A DNA stretch of 64,000 nucleotides from Pseudopithomyces maydicus. Taxonomy: Eukaryota; Ascomycota; Dothideomycetes; Pleosporales; Didymosphaeriaceae. The stretch lies in assembly GCA_026873275.1 (NCBI GenBank), contig JANTUC010000016.1, positions 620,001-684,000 of the forward strand, read 5' to 3'. Under the pieces are notes generated by a model that was not told the DNA's origin, ran no database searches, and was given only the letters and a program-made list of their open reading frames with translations. Both the position numbers and the translations under genes were made by a program. Shown here piece by piece: positions 56,835-64,000 of the stretch (positions are counted from its first letter, which is position 1; every line of letters starts with the position of its first letter).

Positions 56835-58115
56835 TCATGTTTCTTCTTGGACTCTGTGTGCTTCCATTGCAGTGGTAAGAGTGGCTATTGCCTGGGAAAT
56901 TTGTTTTGTCATAAAGTCCTGGCTCCTGCTCCTCCGTGTGTCAATGGTCAGTTTGCTCTTTTTCGCGTCTTCACTCCACTGTACAGCCCGGGGTAATACA
57001 TTCTGTTGCAAATACTGAAGACGTAGGTAATCAAGGCGGAGGTGTTGCTTCAGCGAGCCCAGTATGGAGAGCCAGGTCCCCGCCCGTAGTTCAGTGTCGC
57101 TTATTGAGATGTATCGTAAAGTCGAAGCATGCCCCGTGATGAACGTGATAAAGTCCAGTTCATCCACGACACAACCATACAGCTGGAGCAGTCTCAGAGC
57201 TGGTAGCTCCACCGAACGGCAGATGGAGTGCATGACGGCAGCTCTGAACCAAGGCTCGGAGTCTCTTGCTTGCAAGCACAGGGCCAGCTCTTCGAGTGCG
57301 GGTGCCGTAGATATAAACTGGGAGATGCCGGTTTCCCAGCCAGGAACTCTCGCGTTGCGGTTATAGTTTGTGCGAATAGAGAGTCGCAGGCTTTTTAGAC
57401 AGGTGAAGGCATTCTGCAATGAAACGAGGTGAGGAAGGGAAAAGTTAAATGCTGGGTAGATCAAGTTGGCGGATTTGGTCAGTGGGCGGACGGCAGTGCC
57501 TTTGATGCATGTGAAATGCTGCAATTTGACAGCCGATCGAACCACGGCGTTAATCACGGCTTTGAAGCACGCCGAGAGGAATTCTTGGTAGACCTTTTCC
57601 TCCGCGTTTATATAGGGGTTCCCATAGAGGGTGAGTCCGTTCACTCGGATACGAAGCGTCTCCAGGTTGGGAAAGCCTTTGAGAGCGCGACTCAGAGGGT
57701 GGACGACAGCTTTAGGGTCGTGGTGGGTGCGCATGTACTCAAGGAGGCTGGACTCTTGGGCAATGTCTTGCGTCTTCACTTGTGGCACTCTGGGAAGACG
57801 CTTAGGTGGCGGGTAAATACCCACGCGGTCAATCTTGAGGAGATTTTCATAATCTTCATAGTTTAGCAATCTAACGTCAAGGAGGGTCACCGAGCTGGAG
57901 AAGCGAGGGTGGGCTGATGCCGCGACGAGTCGCCGGAGGGACGGAACTCCCAGCGTTGTGGTCCGTTTCGAGAAATAATTGGCGGTAAAGGTGGTTAGTG
58001 TCAAGGAGTGCAGGTGCTTGGATGCAAGACGAAGGGACTGGCGGTCTGACAGAGACAAGTAGGCAACGACCATGTCGACCAGCTCGACGGGCAGGCGCTC
58101 CATCTTGGAGAGCAT
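56835..58115 (-). CDS. F-box protein
   Basis: A single exon encodes 426 residues from the ATG at 58115. The F-box opens the protein (MERLPVELVDMVVAYLSLSD, RQSLRLASKHLHSLTL). The remainder is leucine-rich helical/strand sequence (FPNLETLRIRVNGL, LPHLVSLQNAFTCLKSLRLS, LPALRLLQLYGCVVDELDF), suggesting divergent leucine-rich repeats as the substrate-binding part. F-box proteins link substrates to the SCF ubiquitin ligase; the target is unknown. The frame is open upstream to 58271, but residues there do not resemble the family, so 58115 (or 58103) is taken as the start. Divergent from the next gene across 390 bp. Confidence 0.82.
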   Translation of the reverse strand: MLSKMERLPVELVDMVVAYLSLSDRQSLRLASKHLHSLTLTTFTANYFSKRTTTLGVPSLRRLVAASAHPRFSSSVTLLDVRLLNYEDYENLLKIDRVGIYPPPKRLPRVPQVKTQDIAQESSLLEYMRTHHDPKAVVHPLSRALKGFPNLETLRIRVNGLTLYGNPYINAEEKVYQEFLSACFKAVINAVVRSAVKLQHFTCIKGTAVRPLTKSANLIYPAFNFSLPHLVSLQNAFTCLKSLRLSIRTNYNRNARVPGWETGISQFISTAPALEELALCLQARDSEPWFRAAVMHSICRSVELPALRLLQLYGCVVDELDFITFITGHASTLRYISISDTELRAGTWLSILGSLKQHLRLDYLRLQYLQQNVLPRAVQWSEDAKKSKLTIDTRRSRSQDFMTKQISQAIATLTTAMEAHRVQEET

Positions 58116-58505
58116 GGCCACGACCAGACGCGGCCTCTCCAGGGCTGGTGTGAGGTCAGGTGGCGTAGGGCAACGAAGCAGGTGATGGGGGTGGTGGAGA
58201 ATGATATGTGCACGGTCCCCATCTGCCAGCAGGATGGAAAGAACCCCACCTACAGCCCTGACTGCACGCATTCCTCGCTGTGACCACGCTCGCTGGCCCC
58301 CTCCGAAGAGCTTCCACGAACTCTACTCTGCTGCCGAACAGCAGTGTGCTGCCTTGCCGGGCACGACCTTCCTTGGACATCGTTCACTCGGGCCCCTACC
58401 CGCGCACCGCCGCAGCCTGTCGGCAAAACCTGTATCCGGACGTGCAGCTCAAAGGAACTGCATCCGCTCTCTCACTCGGCATCCCTCCTTTACCCACCGA
58501 CAAGT
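58116..58505. promoter_or_regulatory. Divergent promoter between F-box and HAPSTR1-like genes
   Basis: This 390 bp separates two outward-facing starts. Both flanking frames stay open into it without family content. No TATA box was recognised. Confidence 0.4.
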
Positions 58506-59284
58506 ATGGACTCGATGCGCAGCCTCAACACGTCGCTGCCCAAGACCCGCCGGCGGCAGCCCAACCCCCAGCCCGACACACACAAGGCCTTCAAGGACAC
58601 GGCGCTGACAGTCACCAACCTGTACCGGACCGCCCTTGCCGACATTGAACGCTCCCGCTCTGACGGCTACCAGCAGGCACTAGAGGACCTACTCGGCTTT
58701 CTAGACAATGAGAATCTGGGCGTCGGCGACGGCGAAGGGTGGCGCATCAGGCAGTGGGCGACAGAGCGGCTGGACGGTGGCCCCGTGGCCTCGACCAGCG
58801 ACACGGACGAGGAGGTGGCCGAGGAAAACCGCGCACGCAGCTCCTCCCCCGTCGTAGAGCATGTCCCTGAAGAGAAGCAGGCTGCAGGACCCGCACAGCG
58901 CTGCGACTCGGCCCCTCCCACCACAGTCGATGCATCCCACTCCAACCCATCTCAAGCCGACGCGGAAATGGCCCCGCTTCCACCCATGTTCCACTTTGCA
59001 TCGCCCCAGGTCTACCCCACGAACGCCAATTCGGATAACCCTGCCTACGATTTCGTCGCCGCTGCCCGACGTGCTTTCCCCCGCCCCGCCGCAACTCCAA
59101 CCGATCGACGTCCCGAAACCTCCAGCGGTCGGCTGCCCAGAACCTCGTCTCTCAAAACCTCGTCTCGCTGGGCAACGGCGCCGGCCAGAAACGCAAGCTT
59201 GTAAACGATTTTTTCAACGTCGACTTCAACCATGAACGGCGAGATAGGGACGGCCCAGGGGAGGCCCCAAGCGCGGCCGGATGA
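58506..59284 (+). CDS. HAPSTR1-like (DUF4588) protein, frameshifted
   Basis: From the ATG at 58506 the frame encodes the conserved N-terminal helical block (KAFKDTALTVTNLYRTALAD, GYQQALEDLLGFLDNENLG, GWRIRQWATERLDG, residues 26-95) and a disordered acidic/Ser-Pro middle. At a run of five C (59078-59082) the good frame shifts. After it, another phase reads SRNLQRSAAQNLVSQNLVSL and ends GQKRKLVNDFFNVDF...SAAG at the TGA 59282-59284, a typical nuclear C-terminus with a KRK cluster. One extra C gives a continuous 259-residue protein. The helical block resembles DUF4588, the family of human HAPSTR1, a partner of the ubiquitin ligase HUWE1 in stress responses; this match is from memory of the family pattern and needs a profile search. 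Confidence 0.65.
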
Positions 59285-59652
59285 CCTAGGCGGTGGACTT
59301 TTCGGGCTCGACAGACTCGAGGTGATGATTGACGACCTCTTTGCATTGCACCAGCGACGGCGTTTTCCATATTGGTGATAGAGAGGGCATTTCTGGAAGG
59401 GATATTTTCTTATGAAGCTCGTTTGATACCACACTGAGCCGAGGATAGGCTCTCTTTTTGGGAGGACGCATTGTGCTGTTCCTGTGCATAGACTTGATAA
59501 TGGCTGGTGGTGGCCGTACATATGAGGCATGCCGTAGAGGGTCTATATAGTACAATATATGTAACAGTTGCGGGTATTCCTAAACCTGATCCAACGCCGT
59601 GATGCTCATGCCGTTGTGTCTCCTCGTTTTCCTTTCGTCCCTTCCTGCTTGA
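59285..59652. other. Intergenic region, convergent gene ends
   Basis: This 368 bp separates two 3' ends. A minus-strand frame of 89 codons (59,286-59,555) is present but has no recognised domain and lies where 3' UTRs are expected. Confidence 0.4.
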
Positions 59653-59974
59653 TCATGCAAACCACCTGTACACGCCCAGCCCGACCATTGCAGCCGACGT
59701 GCCGGTGATGGCAAACCTCCGACTCGCCATACCGAACATGCTCTTGCTCTTCTTAATGACAGCCTCTTGGGCTTTCAGTTGAGAGTGTCCGGAAAAGTAC
59801 GTGTACGTGCCGAGGCCGATGAATGCGCCGCTCCCTACAGCCATAGTCAGTGTCGGACCACTACCGAAATCATATGGCACAAGGCGCACCTATGACGCGA
59901 CACGGCGTGCAGTCATACTGCGCCCTATCTTCCTTGAGCGCCTGGTTCAACGTCGGTATGTCTTGCTGCGCCAT
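59653..59974 (-). CDS. Dmo2/DMAC1-like small mitochondrial membrane protein
   Basis: Two exons, complement of 59974-59890 and 59834-59653, with a 55-nt phase-1 intron, give 88 residues. The protein starts MAQQDIPTLNQALKED and has the motif DCTPCRVIGSGAFIGLGTYT, a C-x2-C pair leading into a first hydrophobic segment. A second hydrophobic segment (FAITGTSAAMVGLGVYRWFA) ends the protein. This matches the DUF4536 family of yeast Dmo2 and human DMAC1; DMAC1 assists assembly of the distal membrane arm of respiratory complex I. Identification is by the CxxC-plus-glycine motif and two-helix layout. It is divergent from the AP-3 mu gene, with only 166 bp between start codons. Confidence 0.75.
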
Positions 59975-60140
59975 CGTCTTGCTCGGTGTCTCCTGTTCGT
60001 GAGAGGTCAAAAGTTTAGACCAAGCGCGCGGACCCTGGCATGTTCATCCGTCATCCAAGCTCCGAACTACCCCCGCCAACCCACCCCACGAGCACCGCTG
60101 CAACGCCTCCGCATGGAGCGCCGCTTTCTCGACCCCAAGC

Positions 60141-61957
60141 ATGAGCCCGATAGAAGCTCTCTACGTCTTCGATGAGCACAAGTACTTTTCTCTGTTCACC
60201 CGTGCGCAGGACCGCCCTAACAGAGAACCCGTAGCACACCTCTCCTCGAGCACACCTACGCCGGCCGCCCGCCTTCGTCAAGCACGTTGCTCCCTCTGTA
60301 CCTTGCTCACCCCAAGCCGCGCCCCTCGCTGATATATCTCCCCAACACCAACCCGCCGACTCTCCTCTACTCCATACTCCAGGACCAACTCTTGCTGCTG
60401 TGTCCCACGAGCAACGACACCGAGCCCCTGCAGGTCCTCGAGTTCCTGCACCGCGTGACCGATGCGCTGGAAGATTTCCTTGGCGGCCCGCTGCTGGCGA
60501 GCAAGATAGAGAGCCACTATGATGTCGTGGCACAGTTGCTGGGCGAGATGGTCGACGGCGGCATTGTGAGCACGACGGAGCCGAATGCGCTGAGAGACGT
60601 GGTGGATGCCCCGAGCACTATTAAGAGCTTGCTGGCGGGCGTGGGCCTACCTTCTTCCACCCCGTCATCTCTATCGCAGTCGAATTCACCTTTCTCTCTG
60701 GGAGGCGGGAGAGGCACAAGTCCTCGCTTGGGAGGCATAGGCTCGGGTGGGAGTATGGGTGGTATGGGAGGCGACATGGGAGGCGCGACCAGCACGGTGC
60801 CCTGGCGGAGAGCAAATGTGCGCCACACGAGCAACGAGATGTATGTCGACATTGTGGAAACGCTTAATGTCACGCTCTCGCCCTCTGGACGACCCCTGGC
60901 CGCAGTTGCGAACGGGATGATAGCATTCACTGCAAAGGTCTCAGGTGTACCGGATCTGCTTCTGCAGCTGGGCTGTCCGGGTGGTATATCCAACGCTGTA
61001 TCACTGCCCACTTTCCACCCCTGCGTCAGGCTCAATCGGTGGAAAGACCGCCCTGGGGAGCTGTCCTTTGTACCTCCAGATGGTCGCTTCACGCTCGCAG
61101 GATACGAGGTCGATCTACTGGGACCTGCCGCCCTAGATGCTTTCTCTACATCTGCGCCCGCCAATGCAGCGCCCAAACTCAACATTCCAGCAACAGTGTC
61201 GGTGCAGACAAGCTTAGGTCCCAGAGGCGACGACTTCGAAGTCCGCCTCCAACTCAACCCCCGCTTCAAAGGGAAGGCCTCTTCCCCTCTTCCCAGCTCC
61301 ACATCATCGTTCTCTGGCCGTGGCGGCCTAGGTAAGGGTCTAGGGGCTGCGGGATTCGGTTCCTCTGCCGCAACTGGGACGACGGCCGCCCCAGCCATGG
61401 ACGGCATGGTCATACACATTCCACTCCCGTCCACGGTGAAGAGCGTCGTGGATCTCAAGTCTGCACGTGGCTCTGGAGAAGCCACGTTTCAGCCTGCAGA
61501 AAGCAGGGTCAGATGGGCGATCAACAGCCGCGAGATTGCTGTGCTCATGTCCAACGACCGTGGCACTGGCGCGGGAGTGCTGGCTACCCTCCGCGGCACC
61601 GTTGTTGGTCACGACAACGATGATGAAAATGAAGGAGATGCAAGTCAGCCGTTCGCAAGTAATACGTATGACTATGACGACGACCAGATGGGGTCGTATC
61701 AAGATGAGAAGAGCTCGGACGCCCCGGCGAAGAGCAGAGTCGGTGCAGGTGCGGATGTGGTGAAGAAGAACAAGGTGCTCATGCCCAGTTGTGCGACAGT
61801 GAGCTTCACAGTGAAAGGGTGGCTACCGAGCGGGATCAAGGTGGAGAGTTTGGCAGTCGACCAGAAGCGTAGCAAAGGCTTGGGTGCCGGCGTGCAGCCA
61901 TACAAGGGTGTCAAATACTTGTGCGTTAGTAGAAAAGGAATCGAGACGCGCTGCTAG
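60141..61957 (+). CDS. APM3: AP-3 adaptor complex mu subunit
   Basis: Two exons, 60141-60181 and 60235-61957, with a 53-nt phase-2 intron (branch ccctaac, acceptor cgtag), give 587 residues. Choosing this acceptor rather than the earlier cag restores the family N-terminus (SPIEALYVFDEHN joined to TPLLEHTYAGRPP). The N-terminal longin domain spans about residues 1-140 (YLAHPKPRPSLIYLP, VLEFLHRVTDALEDFLGGPLL). The C-terminal mu-homology domain starts with WRRANVRHTSNEMYVDIVE and includes RLNRWKDRPGELSFVPPDG. AP-3 sorts membrane cargo from Golgi/endosomes to the vacuole; mu binds tyrosine-based signals. Low-complexity insertions are present: Gly/Met/Ser-rich at about 190-215 and Ser/Gly-rich at about 370-400. 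Confidence 0.93.
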
Positions 61958-62124
61958 GTCGAGATTATACATGAATGCACACGGCTGTTTACGAGCACGA
62001 CACGTTCCTAGGGGGTAAGGCTGCATTAAATGTAAAATTCTTCTATGTTATGGAAAAGAAAACAAACGTAAAGCCACCAGGGCCATGGACGTTTCTTGCA
62101 AAGTATCAGCTTCACATCTATCCT

Positions 62125-63584
62125 TTATTGAGCATGCGAAGACCTCAATCCTGTCCAGATCTTCGGTTGGTGTGAGCGTCCGTCGTCGAACGCTCTCGCG
62201 GAGTTCCTGTGCTGGTGCTGGCTGGTGTTATCGCGGTCCTCGTACGTGACCTGAACTGTACGCTCGAAGAGGATGGCCTCCTCGCTATCACTGTCTCTGC
62301 CCATATGCACCTTGGTCGCGTTCTTTTCCATGTCGTCAATCGACGACAGCGGAATTCCGTGATCACCGTTGTTGGTCTGCATCAGCGTGTCGAGTGTACG
62401 CTTGGCACCGCCGCTGCCAAAGGTCCGCTGTGCGGCGTTGCGCGAGAATCCACGAGAGTGTGACTTGCTGTTGCCGCCGTTGGACGATCCTTCTCCGAGG
62501 AGGCGAGGAGCAAAATGCTTGACGAAACGGCGGAGGGTCGAGAGGCAGCAGCACATAATCAGGAGGTTGGCCTCGACGAAGCTGCGGTACACGATTAGTT
62601 TGATATGTGTGCGTGCAAGAGGTGTGCTAACTTACATCCAGAGCGAGCCCTCTCCAATGACCCACGTTTGATCCATAGTAGTCAGTGCGGGCAGCAAAAT
62701 AATCAGCCGGATGATTGATGTGACGATAGTTCTGGCTCTGTCAGTATGAATCTTTAGCGCTCGTGGACCAACTCACATGGAACCAACAGCAAAGATGGCT
62801 GCCAAACCCAGCTTCTTGCGAGTATTCATCTGCAGTTTGACCAATGTGGGAATCGGCAGTGCAAGGAGCAGCACATCAGTCGTGATACCAATCACAGCCT
62901 GAGCAATGTAGATACCGCCGCGGTTGGTGCAAGCGGCTGATTTAAAAAGCTTAGGATCCCAGCTCCCAGAGATGGGCTTGCAGGCGAACAACAAGGCGAA
63001 AAAGATAGAAACATATGAACCCAGGCAGACGAAGAGTGTGAACCAGACAGCAGCTTGAAAGATCTTGTTCGGGTTCAAGCGTCGATAGAAGAGTGCCAGA
63101 GAGACCTTGGCTGCCGCTGTCCCGATGGCATAGAGGAGTGGCGCCGCAAGAATGACCTACACGATATTTAGCATCCGAGAAAACAACACAGTATTGAGGA
63201 GCTTACCCGTGAGTAGTACGCATACTTGTCGATGCTGATCTCCCAAGCGTGTCGCCCGATGGCCCCGTTTCCAAAGCCTAGCAAGAGGCATATCTGCGAG
63301 CCCATACAAAACGCCCACGCTACAATCACCACAGCTGAGAACTCGATTAGCCACAATCAAGATATGACTGGGGAGAGCGAGTACACACCATCTTCAAGCT
63401 GGAAACTCTTCATCAATACAATCTTTGTGTACAATCGCTGGATCAAGAACAAGAAGGCAATGGTCATCTCCACGGAGGCGACCGTGTACGACTCAACCAT
63501 GTACTGTACCTGTGGGTTCTCGAAATCGACAACATAGCCCTTCGGGGCTGAGATAAGCGTCTCTGTTGCGTTGACGTTCGCCAT
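62125..63584 (-). CDS. Rhodopsin-domain (PTH11/SAT4-like) integral membrane protein
   Basis: Five exons, complement of 63584-63389, 63334-63207, 63156-62777, 62731-62636 and 62581-62125, give 418 residues. The fourth-exon acceptor could also be at 62738, adding two residues in frame. Seven hydrophobic helices cover residues ~30-285 (VEMTIAFLFLIQRLYTKIVL, VVIVAWAFCMGSQICLLL, FTLFVCLGSYVSIFFALLFA, ITTDVLLLALPIPTLVKL, LIILLPALTTMDQ, EANLLIMCCCLSTLRRF). Fungal rhodopsin-domain hallmarks include the Cys in LFACKPISGSWD with the loop CTNRGGIYIAQ, and LPIPTLVKLQMN. A ~130-residue cytosolic tail follows. No CFEM domain precedes it. Members are GPCR-like proteins, some acting in surface sensing; ligand and G-protein coupling are unknown. 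Confidence 0.86.
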
Positions 63585-63681
63585 GGTTAAGGTTCGTTAC
63601 CAAGTCACAATGTACGCGGTTGTAGACAGCCAACGATGCTCCAAAAGGTGGTCAAACTGACCGACTTATAGCGTGCGGCAG

Positions 63682-63864
63682 CTAGGAGAAAGTAGCAGCA
63701 ACTGAACCCACGAGTTCCCGCAGATCTGTACTTGATTGCAACAAGTCGTCACCCTTCCGGCCATCGGTGGGCTCGTCCAAAGCCATGGATGAGACCGCCT
63801 TGCTGCCCTGGTCTACCTTCGCAACCTCACGGGAGACGGCGCCCGTCATGCTGGGAGGAGGCAT
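63682..63864 (-). CDS. Small hypothetical protein (60 codons), uncertain
   Basis: An open frame of 60 residues (MPPPSMTGAVSREVAKVDQG...) ends at 63682. It is hydrophilic, with no signal peptide, membrane segment or known motif. It could be a small gene, an exon of a gene continuing past the right edge, or leader of the rhodopsin-domain gene 98 bp downstream. I do not recognise it. Confidence 0.2.
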   Translation of the reverse strand: MPPPSMTGAVSREVAKVDQGSKAVSSMALDEPTDGRKGDDLLQSSTDLRELVGSVAATFS

Positions 63865-64000
63865 GTAATTTTCAACTGTGCGACGTTGGCTAGCGACGTT
63901 TACAGAAAGAATACTTGGAGATCAGGACCTGTGCTGGCCGTGCCCCTCGGCGAAATTGCCGTACCAAAAACAAGGATGCCTTACAATACCGAGCCCAAGG

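Noticed and set aside
59286..59555. 89-codon minus-strand frame between convergent genes
   Set aside because: It sits in the expected 3' UTR and has no recognised feature.
60517..61485. 322-codon open frame on the minus strand
   Set aside because: It lies antisense within the AP-3 mu gene, whose longin and mu-homology motifs are unambiguous.

Overview
This is nuclear DNA of a filamentous ascomycete (Pezizomycotina, plausibly a Dothideomycete; the class is inference). The grounds are genes broken by short introns of about 40-130 nt with GTAWGT-type donors and CTAAC/CTGAC branch sites, three Zn2Cys6 transcription factors, two HET-domain proteins, a rhodopsin-like integral membrane protein and F-box/ankyrin proteins. 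Genes lie on both strands with no operons. Divergent pairs sharing short promoters alternate with closely spaced convergent pairs.

Layout. 0-7.8 kb: a Hos4-like ankyrin subunit (Set3 histone deacetylase complex) running off the left edge, divergent from a Dfg10-type polyprenal/polyprenol reductase; two aldo-keto reductases in tandem; a mitochondrial repeat protein resembling seed-maturation/LEA proteins. 7.9-15.4 kb: a Zn2Cys6 regulator divergent from Ku80 (non-homologous end joining), then an F-box/ankyrin protein. 15.4-16.5 kb: AT-rich, no genes. 16.5-26.3 kb: a CAX-type vacuolar Ca2+/H+ exchanger, a zinc-type alcohol dehydrogenase-like reductase, a secreted CE4 polysaccharide deacetylase, a second Zn2Cys6 regulator, a small mitochondrial repeat protein and a MYND-finger gene with an in-frame stop. 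27-35.3 kb: HET protein 1, tRNA 2'-phosphotransferase with RGG tails, and a 974-residue Zn2Cys6 regulator. 35.3-39.0 kb: gene-poor.

39-48.2 kb: ribosomal protein L16 (uL13), an acyl-CoA synthetase-like AMP ligase, an unrecognised glycosylated membrane protein and an 823-residue secreted Ser/Ala/Pro repeat protein. 48.2-51.6 kb: gene-poor. 51.6-63.9 kb: a LURP-one/tubby-like protein, HET protein 2, a Mid2-like cell-wall sensor candidate, an F-box protein, a HAPSTR1-like (DUF4588) protein, a Dmo2/DMAC1-like mitochondrial protein, the AP-3 mu subunit and a rhodopsin-domain membrane protein.

How the genes relate: most are unconnected housekeeping functions (chromatin, DNA repair, translation, tRNA splicing, vesicle traffic, dolichol synthesis, calcium storage) mixed with lineage-variable genes (HET, F-box/ankyrin, repeat adhesin, regulators). 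I see no biosynthetic cluster, CRISPR array or intact transposon.

The most notable structural signal is that three otherwise sound genes (near 7.33, 18.77 and 59.08 kb) are each broken by what looks like one missing base in a run of 5-6 G or C. This points to systematic homopolymer under-calling in the assembly, or to three unusual null alleles. No search or alignment was run; family names rest on recognised motifs.
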